Assembly: GCF_000317475.1 (NCBI RefSeq) | Contig: NC_019729.1 | Coordinates: forward strand, 5,780,501 to 5,844,500 | DNA: 64,000 bases | Direction of reading: 5' to 3' | Origin: Oscillatoria nigro-viridis PCC 7112 | Lineage (GTDB): Bacteria > Cyanobacteriota > Cyanobacteriia > Cyanobacteriales > Microcoleaceae | Shown here: piece by piece, positions 1-8,799 of the stretch | How the letters are laid out: each line of letters starts with the position of its first letter | Position numbering within the stretch: position 1 is the stretch's first letter | Notes under the pieces: generated by a model | Told to the model about the DNA's origin: nothing | Database searches by the model: none | Seen by the model: only the letters and a program-made list of their open reading frames with translations | Made by a program: the position numbers and the translations under genes

Positions 1-939
1 CTTCTCCAACAAGTTGCTGTTTGATATATTCCCAGACCCTTTTAATTGGATTAAGTTCTGGACTATGTGAGGGTTAACAGACAGGAATTAAATTTTCGGG
101 TTCTGATAGTTCATTAGTGATATGAGCGCCTGCTCTATCCATGTTAATCAGGGCAATATCTTCACCCAATTAAGCGAGAAAGATCGTCAATACATTGCTG
201 AAAATCTTCTCCGTTAAGCGAGCGCGTATTCTTGGCCAAAATGCCAGCCACTCAATGGTTCAACTACCCCATACAACCCAAAATTTTCACGTTTCCACAG
301 TAGGGGAGCAACTGGTTTTACCCCCCTAGCTGTAATTAATTTTCCTGTCAATATTTTCAATCCCAAACGGGTTTAATCTTGACACAAATATCGTAGCCTT
401 TTGCCCTTACCAAAATATTTTTGAAACGTCAATACTGCTGGAATGATGTTTTTTTAAAAAGCTCCACTGCTTCTACGTCCTGTAAAGCACTTTGCGGACG
501 TGGCACTTTCAGTGAGAGCTTGGAGACGATAATGCACCCAGGCATAGACTGTTGCATAAGTAAGGAATAGATTATACTCGCTGTTGAGCCATTCCACAAT
601 TGCCCCGTAGCTTTTGAAGGGGACTCCTGTTGCCAAACGTTCTTTTAGTCCTTCTAATACATCACCTGTCAAGTGTGGTTCTTGTCCTGGGGCTTTTTTT
701 ACCAACAATAATTCCGACAATCCACCCCGTCGATACTTTTGCAACCACCTGCTTATCGTAGATTTGTCTCTCCCCAAACGATTCGCTAATTCTTGATGCT
801 GCTGTACTTGCCCTGTTTTTAACCATAATACTTGTATTCGTTCTCTTTGACTGGCAGTACGAGTATTTTTTAGTTTTTTTTCTAAAAATTCTACGCTTTC
901 TTCAATTGTGATTTTTAAAATACGAGCCATAAAACGCAC
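1..939 (-). pseudogene. IS630-family transposase remnant (cut by the window start)
   Basis: The upstream part (454-939) is an open helix-turn-helix segment of about 160 residues, starting MRFMARILKI, with the DKSTISRWLQKYRRGG motif typical of IS630/Tc1-type transposases. Below 454 the same strand still translates into pieces of the DDE catalytic domain, but broken: around 375-383 the expected Asp-Glu-Thr-Arg has become Asp-stop-Thr-Arg, around 130-140 MDRAGAH is recognisable, and at 1-70 SPELNPIKRVWEY is present. The last motif usually reads NPIE, so the catalytic Glu seems replaced by Lys. Stops and frame changes lie between the pieces, so it cannot encode an active enzyme. The 3' end lies outside the window. 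Confidence 0.85.
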
Positions 940-1090
940 CAGTAACGCTACCTATCTATTATATGCAACTTCACATAAAATTGGTATAAGGACTTTAGTC
1001 CAATGGCACTGAAAAAGTGAGCAAAAAAAAATATCTAAGGCAATATCTGCGTAGATAATTGCCTTACAAACCAAAATATCTCTCTCTAGT

Positions 1091-2166
1091 ATGCCCAATC
1101 GTGCGTCTATTCTCAAGCAACAATTTTTACAGAGCGTCGCCTTACCCTGGAAAGAATTGCTACCAGACTCTAAAGTCAAAGAGCTTCTGGCCGGGCGAGG
1201 ATCTCAGATACTACAACAGCGTCAATACACCGATAGTGACCTTATGGGCGATGGTATCTCAGGTACTAGATCCAGACAAAAGTTTGAGTCAAGCGGTGAA
1301 GGGGATGAGTACCTGGCTGAGTGTAGCTCGAGTCAAGCCTCCTTCTTCAGACACGGGGGCATACAGTAAAGCTCGTCAACGACTACCTGAAAGACTTGTC
1401 CAACAGTTAGTACCCGTAGTGGCAGAGGCACTAGAAAAGCAAGTTCCTCGCCTAACAGCAATGGTGTGGACGACAGGTGCGGGATCTCGCCGGCACAACC
1501 GTGTTGATGAGTGATACCCAGCCCAATCAAGCTGAGTATCCGCAACACAGCAATCAAAAAACTGGGTGTGGATTTTCCCATCGCGAAAATGGTAGTGCTC
1601 TTTTCATTGCTCACAGGTGCAGTGGTATCGGCTGGTATTGCTTCATTGGCGACGAGTGAGATTGTGATGAGTCGCCTGTTGTATGCGAATTTAGTTCCCT
1701 CCGATGTGATATTAGCCGATCGAGCCTGTGCGGCAATTATCTCGATTTAGTTTTGGTAAAACAGCAGGGAGCAGACGCTGTTTTTCGGAAAAATCATCTC
1801 CGTAAAAAGGACTTAAGGGCGGGGTAAGAAGTTGGGAATTGGCGACCATAAAGTAGTCTGGAATAAGCCCCAACATTGTCCCAAACACATCAGTAATGAG
1901 GAATTTGAGGAATTACCATCTAATTTCATTGTTCGGGAAGTCTGAAGAGCGAATTCAACGCCGTGGCTTTCGACAAGAGCGTATTATTGTAGTCACAACG
2001 TTACTCGATGCCCAGCGCTACACTGTTCAAAAATTAACTCAGTTATATGGACGGCGCTGGTCTGCTGCTGAAGTTAGTCTCCGGCATCTTAAAACAACGA
2101 AAGAAAATGGAGATGTTAACAGCTAAAACTCCGGCAATGGTCAGAAAGGATATCTGGAAAACCTAG
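1091..2166 (+). pseudogene. IS4-family transposase, multiply frameshifted
   Basis: Pieces of one IS4-type transposase occur in order on the plus strand but in different frames. An N-terminal piece begins MPNRASILKQQFLQ at 1091; the next piece (about 1210-1480) contains TPIVTLWAMVSQVLDPDKSL and a SSDTGAYSKARQRLP segment; about 1545-1750 carries a DDE-core piece with ILADRA; about 1960-2166 has QLYGRRWSAAEVSLRHLKTT, close to the YREK signature, followed after another frame change by KMEMLTAKTPAMVRKDIW. At least three frame shifts separate the pieces, so the gene is dead. It lies head to head with the IS630 remnant. No terminal inverted repeats were recognised. Confidence 0.85.
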
Positions 2167-2247
2167 TTTTCAGCAAGACGGGAAAACACCTATAGCAAAA
2201 CCATTTGATTTGTAAACAATGGATTCAATCATCACAAACGTTTCAGG

Positions 2248-3618
2248 TTGTTCTACATTCACGACTCAAATAGACTTGCTATAGATAACCCGCAAGAGGC
2301 TATATTGCGAGGTACTTGGCAAGGTGAGAAATACCAAAAAATTGCTGAGCAATTACATCGTAGCGAGGGTCATGTTAGGGATGTTGCCTCGGAATTATGG
2401 GAAATTATCTCAGATGTATTACGTGAAGAAGTTAATCAATCAAATTTTCGTTCCGCAATAGAGAGGTGGAGATTTTCTATTATTTAATCAAAATTAAATA
2501 ATAATTTGGCCCATAATAACATCAATCTTTGTAGAGATATTGTAAACTCCCCAGAAGTTCCAAAAGATCTCACGCCCTCCACCCCCATCGCAGAAAATAC
2601 TCAGCCCCAAATACACCAAGACTTAAGAGATGCACCAGATATCAGCTCATTTTATGGCCGCACGTCCGAACTCGCTACCCTACAACAGTGGATTGTAAAG
2701 GATCGCACCCGCCTAGTCGCAATATTAGGAATCAGCGGAATTGGCAAAACGGCGATCGCACTTCACCTCCTCCCACAAATTCAGCATCAATTTGACTATA
2801 TAATTTGGCGAAGTCTAGGCACATCTCCAACTCTCGAAACTACCCTGAAAAGCCTAATTAATTTTCTCTCTAATCGGCACGAAACCGAAGTGCCAGCCAG
2901 CACCGATGAACTGCTATCGTTGTTAATGGAAAAATTGCGATCGCACCGCTGTCTCATCATCCTAGACGACGTACAAACAATTCTTAGCAGCGGACAAATA
3001 GCAGGCAATTATCGACCAGAATATGAAAATTACAGTACCCTATTCAAACGTATTGGCGAAAATTGCCACAACAGTTGCTTAATCGTAAATAGTTGGGAAG
3101 AGCCTAGATAAATTGTCGCATTAAACAGAGAAAACGCCCGCGTTCGCACCTTACCACTCCACGGTTTAGGTGGAGCAGCGGGCGAAATTCTCAGAGATCG
3201 AGGTTTACTAGAACCGGAGAAAAGGGAAACCCTGATTAACACTTACCGAGGCAATCCCTTGTGTTTGAAAATAGTTGCCGCCATGATTCAAGAATTATTT
3301 AGCGGTCGAGTTGCCGCATTCTTAAAATATGATACGCTCTTCTTGGGAGACGAATTGAAAGTAAGATTGCAGTGCGATCGCTTATCTGAAATATAGAAAC
3401 AGGTAATCTGCAGCATTGGGAATGAAATCGAGCCTGTTTCTATTCCTCAAATTCTAGAAAATGTGCAATTATCGCCGGACGATTTATTCAATGTGCCGCA
3501 ATCATTGGGAAATCGAGCATTGATTGAAAAAAAAGAACAGAATAATCAAGCGCTGTTCAGTTTATCGCCAGTGATGAGACAATATGTGAAAAATCAATAT
3601 TTTCGCGAGGGAAGATGA
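2248..3618 (+). pseudogene. vMAP-HTH/NB-ARC signalling ATPase with three in-frame stops
   Basis: One uninterrupted frame of about 456 codons contains only three nonsense codons: TAA at 2485, TAA at 3109 and TAG at 3394. The first segment resembles the N-terminal helix-turn-helix of vWA-MoxR-associated proteins (EAILRGTWQGEKYQKIAEQL). The second is an NB-ARC ATPase with the P-loop GISGIGKTAIA and a Walker B LIILDD. The third carries LPLHGLGG and RGNPLCLKIVA, the usual NB-ARC landmarks, and the last segment ends at a TGA at 3616. Intact relatives continue into WD40, TPR or pentapeptide sensor repeats, none of which is seen here. The first residues look diverged, so the true start is uncertain. 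Such proteins are STAND-type sensors, some of which act in defence. The lack of frameshifts suggests recent decay. Confidence 0.8.
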
Positions 3619-3666
3619 GATGTAAGTAGTAAGGTGCGGGCGACCCACAAGAAAAATGACTGCATA

Positions 3667-4164
3667 TCACGACTGCAACCACTTCATAAACTTATTCGTC
3701 GCAGTACCAATAGACTCTCCGACTTGTTTCTTCAAACGCCACCGCTGAAACGCTTGTTCGTAATCTTCCCCTTCAGTTTGATAAACATTCCAAGCATTCA
3801 GCGACAATCCCAATCCCCATGTTAGTAAAATGAATAGCGACCAAGAAAGCTCGTGCGAACCTGCTAGATTAAACAAAACTAGAAAAGTATTGATAATTGC
3901 GTACTTGGTCACATTTTTATGCAATTTGCGACGACGGTAAGTGTTAAAAACCAGCTTTTCTTGAAATTCTCCTCTAGTTGCTAACCATTGTTGTTCCGCC
4001 GCCAGAATATCCTGTTCGGAAATGCCCAATTCCGCTGCAATCTCGAAAAGCTGCACTCTGGATAATTCCCCTTCATCCTGTCGCCGCGCGATCGCAAGCT
4101 GTAAAATACCTTGAGCATCCTCTGAACCGTAAACTTGACTTATTTGAGTTTCATGAGTTGCCAT
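3667..4164 (-). CDS. 2TM domain-containing small membrane protein
   Basis: 165 residues from an ATG at 4164 (MATHETQISQ); an upstream in-frame extension to 4329 lacks recognisable sequence. The N-terminal half is hydrophilic, with a predicted short helical domain (residues 15-60, SEDAQGILQLA, then LGISEQDILAAEQQW) that resembles the SHOCT-like region seen before 2TM domains. Two hydrophobic segments follow (about 93-108 and 112-128), then the signature LNAWNVYQTEGEDYEQAFQRW typical of the 2TM family. The function of the family is unknown; it sits in the inner membrane. A decayed second copy of this gene lies at 8800-9150. It is transcribed in the same direction as the exosortase gene just upstream, 169 bases away. 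Confidence 0.8.
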   Translation of the reverse strand: MATHETQISQVYGSEDAQGILQLAIARRQDEGELSRVQLFEIAAELGISEQDILAAEQQWLATRGEFQEKLVFNTYRRRKLHKNVTKYAIINTFLVLFNLAGSHELSWSLFILLTWGLGLSLNAWNVYQTEGEDYEQAFQRWRLKKQVGESIGTATNKFMKWLQS

Positions 4165-4333
4165 AACGAGTTTCCTATAATTTCTGACATCCTTTCTATG
4201 ATAGATATAGACGCCGTTAAACGGCAGGTAGTGACATTGGCGGATTTCAACACCCGGACATTTGAGTGAGCGAGACTCCTGACTGTGGGAGGGGAAATCG
4301 AATAACCAATATATTACCTCAAATTGCAACTAA

Positions 4334-5173
4334 TTAATTTCCCGAGCTTTGACTAAGTTTGCTATCTCGTTTCAACATAAATTGATAAAATATCCCAAAC
4401 AAAATTACCGCAATCATTCCCACCACTAAAGAACCTTCACCCTCATGCCAATATTTAAACAAATCTAGGCGATTAGATGCAACTAACAATGCCATTCCCG
4501 CCACTCTAAAAACATTAACAATAAAACCACAAATGACAGCGAAACCTATTACCAAAGCCTTATTTTGTTTAGTAGGGAACATCACCAAACAAACAACAGC
4601 TAAACCTAATAAGTAATTCATTGCCTCTATACCCGAACAACCCCCATTTACCAACACCCTTCCTGTCGGTAAAGCAACATAATTACCGTCACGTGTTACA
4701 TTAAAACCGACATACCACAAAGAATAATAAGCAAATTTAGCAGTAAGCGAGGTAATAAAATCCACTAAAGGTAACGTAATTACACTGGGGGTGCCATGAA
4801 AAAATAGTATTACCAATTCACGCCAATATAGTTTTAAGTTGTGAAAACCTACCGCAATCAGGCTCAAACCTAAACCAGACAAAAAAGGTGCAAGTCTTAA
4901 GAAAGGATCGAATTTACTGGAAACCACAGCACTTTTAAATAAAATCAAAGCTATTAAGAGCGTCCCTGCTACTGTCGATAATAGGTCACTTTTTATCTCC
5001 TCATTTTGTTTGAGAATATCCTGGTTGTCCCAAAGCAGGGAACCCACAGCGGACCAAAAAACTATACTCATCCAAAAATGAGCAATATCGCCCAGTTTCC
5101 ACAGGAGTGTCATATTCAGAGTGACTAAAGCTGTGGCGATAATTATGAGCCAAAAAAGTTTTTTCTTGAACAT
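4334..5173 (-). CDS. Cyanobacterial exosortase (cyanoexosortase type)
   Basis: 279 residues, almost entirely hydrophobic, about eight membrane segments. Exosortases are membrane transpeptidases that cut proteins at a C-terminal PEP-CTERM signal and probably hand them to a cell-surface acceptor. The proposed catalytic triad is visible: Cys179 in NGGCSGIEAM, Arg223 in VFRVAGMALL and His243 in WHEGEGS. Length and motif spacing fit the short cyanobacterial exosortases, not the long EpsI-fused proteobacterial type. A PEP-CTERM protein, a likely substrate, is encoded 1.3 kb away on the same strand (6441-7106). The small companion protein that often follows cyanobacterial exosortases is not seen; the 2TM gene occupies that position. 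Confidence 0.9.
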   Translation of the reverse strand: MFKKKLFWLIIIATALVTLNMTLLWKLGDIAHFWMSIVFWSAVGSLLWDNQDILKQNEEIKSDLLSTVAGTLLIALILFKSAVVSSKFDPFLRLAPFLSGLGLSLIAVGFHNLKLYWRELVILFFHGTPSVITLPLVDFITSLTAKFAYYSLWYVGFNVTRDGNYVALPTGRVLVNGGCSGIEAMNYLLGLAVVCLVMFPTKQNKALVIGFAVICGFIVNVFRVAGMALLVASNRLDLFKYWHEGEGSLVVGMIAVILFGIFYQFMLKRDSKLSQSSGN

Positions 5174-5177
5174 TATT

Positions 5178-5213
5178 GATATTAGTTATTAGTTATTAGT
5201 TATTAGTTGATTG
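5178..5213. repeat. Short heptamer repeat, ATTAGTT type
   Basis: About four copies of a TTATTAG/ATTAGTT heptamer directly upstream of the exosortase start. Similar heptamer arrays occur at several other points of the window. Confidence 0.6.
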
Positions 5214-5222
5214 ATGAGAGCC

Positions 5223-5350
5223 ATACTTGGGACAGTTTTTGATGGCCAACCGTAGAATAAGGGTTTCCATGCAATTCGGCAATCAAAGTACCAACGTAAA
5301 ATTGAGGGTTTCAGACTACGAACTAAAAACAGTCCAGACTATTGTTAGAT
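5223..5350. repeat. Miniature inverted-repeat element, copy related to 36459-36543
   Basis: The left end TACTTGGGACAGTTTTTGAT and the right end, with AAAAACAGTCCAGACTATTG, form an imperfect terminal inverted repeat. The first 40 bases resemble the left part of the element at 36459 (GGACAGTTTTTGATTGCCAA there, GGACAGTTTTTGATGGCCAA here). No convincing gene is encoded inside. Confidence 0.5.
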
Positions 5351-5379
5351 CATATCATAAAAATAGTACGGGATGTGGA

Positions 5380-5880
5380 CAACTCCGTAGCTTGAACCCT
5401 TCCTACGGAAAGGACTTGGGGGATTTTAAAGGCCGTAAATCTTTGAGATGAGGTTAGTAAACACTCTGGAATTTGATGAATGGTGAGACTCAGATGCAAC
5501 CCATAGCTCAGTATTAGGACACCTAGTGACAAGACTGCTACTCGAAATGATTGGTTGAATGCCTAGCGCTTGCTTACTTGGCCCCTGTAAGCAAAGACTA
5601 AAAAGGGAGTGAATCAACAAAAATTAAAAATAAGTAGCCTCAATGAGGCTTGGATTTCTTGAGAGTAGACGCAATTGGCACAGCGCATGGTGTGACACTG
5701 AGGTTCGAGTAAATACGGCTGAGCGAGTTAGAGTTCGAGCCATGCTCAATGGTGATTATCTGCTTTTCAAGAATTTCAGTGTCTTTAGGGAAATGCTTCA
5801 GAAACAGCCTTACGGTAGTTCTTAAATGCGCTGTCTAGGGGCGATTTGACGGGAGCATCTCTATGAAAGCAGCCCTCCGC
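5380..5880 (+). ncRNA. Candidate structured non-coding RNA (unidentified)
   Basis: This 500-base stretch has no convincing reading frame but many plausible helices: TCCGTAG/CTACGGA (5384/5403), an eight-base stem TTGCTTAC/GTAAGCAA (5570-5577/5587-5594), GTTGA/TCAAC enclosing it, AGCCTC/GAGGCT (5636-5650), and competing GGCT/AGCC and TGAGC/GCTCA pairings near 5717-5747 that could make a pseudoknot. ACAGC/GCTGT follows near 5804-5834. Size and layout recall transposon-linked RNAs such as HEARO/omega RNA or a group II intron relic, but no IscB, TnpB or reverse transcriptase is next to it. The strand is a guess. Identification would need a covariance-model search. Confidence 0.35.
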
Positions 5881-5929
5881 TAGAAATTGGAGTTGGGAGC
5901 CCCGAGGCTGCGAGGCAGGAGGAAAGAGT

Positions 5930-6240
5930 CATTCGATTTTAGATTTGAGATTTGAGATTTGAGATTTGGGATTGACTTGCGCGAGATAAATTCGGGGGAT
6001 GCAAGGATTTTAGATTTGAGATGCTTTCGATTGATTCTACGGATCGATCGCGTGGCGGGTACCACCTTTGAAATTCTCGGTCATTCGATTTGAGATTTGA
6101 GATTTGAGATTTGAGATTTGAGATTTGGGATTGACTTGCGCGAGATAAATTCGGGGGATGCAAGGATTTTAGATTTGAGATGCTTTCGATTGATTCTACG
6201 GATCGATCGCGTGGCGGGTACCACCTTTGAAATTCTCGGT
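5930..6240. repeat. Tandem duplication of a 152/159-base unit with heptamer array
   Basis: Two head-to-tail copies, 5930-6081 and 6082-6240, each start CATTCGATTT, run through several GATTTGA heptamers, share a core with GACTTGCGCGAGATAAATTC and end GAAATTCTCGGT. They differ mainly in the number of heptamers, which is typical of slippage. Apparent open frames across the repeat are translations of the heptamer and not genes. Confidence 0.9.
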
Positions 6241-6345
6241 CAGAAGGAAGGAGCCAGAAGAAGTGTTTTTACAAATATGAGGTGCTCCCTTGAGCTCGGC
6301 TTCCAAGTCCGGGGTTTTCACGGTGGCGCGCTATCAGATAAGAAT

Positions 6346-6376
6346 AAACCTGGTTTCACCAAGAAACCAGGTTTTT
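6346..6376. terminator. Hairpin with T tract
   Basis: A 12-base perfect stem, AAACCTGGTTTC/GAAACCAGGTTT, with a five-base loop is followed by a short T run on the plus strand and preceded by A/T on the minus side. It lies downstream of the PEP-CTERM gene on the minus strand and may end its transcript. It could also be a dispersed palindrome. Confidence 0.5.
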
Positions 6377-6440
6377 AGCTTGTTCATAAAATAATCAGTG
6401 TGGCATTAAGCCCGACTCGAAAACGAGTTCAAACGATCGC

Positions 6441-7106
6441 CTATTCAGCTTTTTGAGCCTGAGCGCGTTGCTTTTTGAACATAGTACCAAATCCAACAGC
6501 GGCTCCCGCAGCAAGCATTGTTAAAGGTTCAGGAGTAGCTTCAGTGTTGCTAGTGCTGCTGATGTAAGAATCGCTTGCACCATTGGGTAAGGCTTGAACG
6601 TGCAAACCTAATTTTAAGGCACCGCTATTCAAAGCGGAAATGACATTAGCATAATTTCCAGTAAAGCTCACTCCGAAAGTTTCGCTACCTTGGACACCCC
6701 ATTTATTACCAGCACCATTATCCCTTGTGAAGGCATAGTTTGTAGTGAAACCATTACCACCTTGAGGCAACTGATCGTTACTAAGACCACCACTAAAGGA
6801 TACATCACCCACGTTACCTACGTTAGCCACGGCATTAGACAGATAGCCATTATCATCAAAGAGAACTTTACCGATAAACATACTAGGGGCAGCAGCATTT
6901 CCAGAGTTGGAGATGTTAAAAAGAACTGATGCACCTTTGTCAATTACGTCAAATGAAAAGCTATTTAGATAGTTATCTCCAACCGTATCGCCACCAGCGA
7001 TATTACCAAAGCTGAAGGCAGATGCAGGTGCTGCGGATACTGCACTAACAGCGGCGACACCGGCAACAACTAAAATAGATTTGACTAAGTTTAATGGGGA
7101 TTTCAT
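6441..7106 (-). CDS. PEP-CTERM sorting domain-containing exported protein
   Basis: 221 residues starting at the ATG at 7106 (MKSPLNLVKS), which has an AAAGGTG ribosome site about seven bases upstream; the longer frame adds 17 residues without one. Residues 1-30 form a signal peptide (hydrophobic VVAGVAAVSAVSA, then APASAFS). The middle, about 150 residues, is rich in Asn, Gly and Ser and looks like a beta-rich secreted domain of unknown role. The last 31 residues form the exosortase signal: TPEPLTM, a short hydrophobic helix and a basic tail (KKQRAQAQK). It would be exported by Sec and processed by an exosortase such as the one at 4334-5173. Confidence 0.9.
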   Translation of the reverse strand: MKSPLNLVKSILVVAGVAAVSAVSAAPASAFSFGNIAGGDTVGDNYLNSFSFDVIDKGASVLFNISNSGNAAAPSMFIGKVLFDDNGYLSNAVANVGNVGDVSFSGGLSNDQLPQGGNGFTTNYAFTRDNGAGNKWGVQGSETFGVSFTGNYANVISALNSGALKLGLHVQALPNGASDSYISSTSNTEATPEPLTMLAAGAAVGFGTMFKKQRAQAQKAE

Positions 7107-7649
7107 GGTTGACACCTTTATTTTTATGTTGACTGGCAGCAGGTTTTTTTCCTTCACATATTCAATGTAAACGGAAGCACAAGTTAATGCAAGTAGTTTT
7201 GATAAAGATTCGATGAAGATTGAGAATCCGCTGATTTGATTTAGCCCAAATGCCTAAATTGACGACCTCTAGCTAGCTATTTCCTATGGTGTAAATCAAA
7301 AAATAGGGGTGCTGCCACCCGGATTTTTGTCCTGACTTTTCTCTCTTTCAAAAAGCTATAACCCAGCTCCCTAAACAGGGGGATCGCACGGCATAATTAC
7401 TGATAAAACTCTTTTAAAGCTCTAAATTATGCCCTGAACAAGTTTTTTATCCGTTAATGTACGGTAGAAAAATTTAAGTGAGACCTTGATTGCTGGATAA
7501 AAATAGGTAAAAACCGATGGTGACAGTTGAAGCTGCCGAATGTGGGCTATAACTCAGGACAAAATCTTGGATCGTATTCGGTGCGTCGATTCTCGCTTTC
7601 GGATTCAGCAACAAGCGCCATTTAGACTTACAGCGGTTCTCAAAAAAGT
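7107..7649. other. Intergenic stretch without a recognised gene
   Basis: This AT-rich stretch presumably holds the promoter of the PEP-CTERM gene. No conserved reading frame or repeat family was seen in it. Confidence 0.5.
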
Positions 7650-7745
7650 GAGGTATGCCCTACGCGGGCCCATGCCCGATGCCCGATGCCCCATGCCCGA
7701 TGCCCCATGCCCGATGCCCGATGCCCCATGCCCGCGGAGTACCTC
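7650..7745. repeat. GC-rich minisatellite framed by an inverted repeat
   Basis: The outer arms GAGGTA and CGCGGGC on the left pair with GCCCGCG and TACCTC on the right. Between them run about nine GCCC(C/G)ATGCC-type units. Open frames over it give only Met-Pro-Asp-Ala repeats, so it is not coding. Confidence 0.75.
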
Positions 7746-7772
7746 ATATGAGAGCTCGAAAGGCTATATATG

Positions 7773-7892
7773 TTGCACCATTATCAAGAACGCGCTCTCT
7801 GGCCCGTGAAGCGAAGAATGAGTTTTCTTGTGGGGAGTAGGGGTTGGGCTCTTCTAGCCCGCCCAAAACAGCCCGATCGATCGTGGTGCAAC
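7773..7892. repeat. Miniature element of the TTGCACCATT family, copy 1
   Basis: It begins TTGCACCATTATCAAGAAC and ends TGGTGCAACATCTCAG. It holds the TTGTGGGG...GGGCTCTTCTAGCCCGCCC hairpin shared with other copies. Other copies lie at 31079-31185 and 60150-60257, and a right end at about 43980-44007. Confidence 0.65.
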
Positions 7893-8012
7893 ATCTCAGT
7901 TTAGAGACCAATGGTTTCGGTACTCGTTATTATCTGTGACGCCTGAAGTTTGACCGACTAAAGGGACGACTCGACTTTCTGGGACATAGTTTGCGGAACG
8001 CCTCTACCGTCA

Positions 8013-8041
8013 GGGCTGTTTCGGGGCAACCACGGGGGGAT
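8013..8041. repeat. Repeat segment also present inside the SNF2 helicase gene
   Basis: A 29-base stretch here is an exact reverse complement of 48781-48809, within the helicase coding region. The surroundings (GGGGATTGCCCCTACGG, then CAGCGACGGGGGGCTGCCGC) are GC-rich palindromic repeat sequence, without a gene. Confidence 0.75.
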
Positions 8042-8184
8042 TGCCCCTACGGAAAACCAGCTTTTTGTACGGGTTGTGCCCTGAATGCCGACCCATCCAG
8101 GATTTGTTAGGCATTTGGTGGGATGGGGGCAGCGACGGGGGGCTGCCGCTACAAGAGAATGAAACAGCCCTGGGTCTACCGTAG

Positions 8185-8795
8185 AAGGCGCGGTGGTCGT
8201 TATCTAAAAATGTTGGGACTAATAATTCTATTTCTGGGTCTGCTTTCGCTAAAAATTGGTTGATATTATTTTTCCGAAAAAGCTCGATTCCAAGATTTAA
8301 CGGGCGATCGGCAAGTAGAAATAGTTGACGCAGTAAGGGTTTGAGTAGCTTGTCATCAAAAAAATGCGTGCGTGCGATCGCTAATTTTTAGACTTTCTGC
8401 AGGGTCTAATCACGATTGTTCGCGTCCGCTACCATCAAAATGGTCAATAAACTTGTGATAATTACTACTCTCTTGAGGGAGGTTCAAGAGCCTAAACCCT
8501 CTAAATATCGAGGTTTCAGCGGGTTTCTCACTCCGTCAATTCCCAGATTCTGTTTGGCATTGTTTGAGGACGGCAGGAGGAACCGCCGCAGTCAGCAAAA
8601 ATTTTCGCAGCCGTTGATTGAAGGTTCTCCGAGACGATCGACTCGTTTGACATCTAAATTATCAGCGATCGCCTGATTGATATGGCGATCGACCGTCCTC
8701 ACTCTTTTAAGATACAAGGGTGATGGAATGTGAAGCATTTGGCGATCGCGCGATCGTCCAATACATGAATTCGCACTTTATACCGATAAAAAGCG
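8185..8795. pseudogene. Decayed copy of the PQQ-protein/YyaL divergent region
   Basis: Three stretches match intact sequence downstream in the same order. 8190-8270 resembles 10620-10705, the coding start of the PQQ-type gene (both hold GGGACTAATAATTCTATTTC). 8565-8640 resembles 10740-10815, the signal-peptide end of that gene. 8725-8795 resembles 11107-11195, inside the thioredoxin-fold gene (both hold CCAATACATGAATTCGCA). The stretches between them are diverged or deleted and no frame survives. Confidence 0.75.
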
Positions 8796-8799
8796 CTTT

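Noticed and set aside
5227..5451. Open frame of 74 codons beside the exosortase gene
   Set aside because: It runs through the miniature element and into the possible RNA, without codon bias, ribosome site or similarity.
5640..5760. tRNA-like stretches GTTCGAGCC and GTTCGAGTAA
   Set aside because: No acceptor stem or anticodon arm of proper spacing could be made around them.
5939..6163. Minus-strand frame with SNLKSQ repeats
   Set aside because: It is only the translation of the GATTTGA heptamer in the tandem duplication.
7650..7745. CRISPR array
   Set aside because: Units are short, lack unique spacers and run without interruption. The heptamer arrays fail for the same reason.
7540..7809. 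Frame with Met-Pro-Asp-Ala repeats
   Set aside because: Product of the GC-rich minisatellite and palindrome at 7650-7745.
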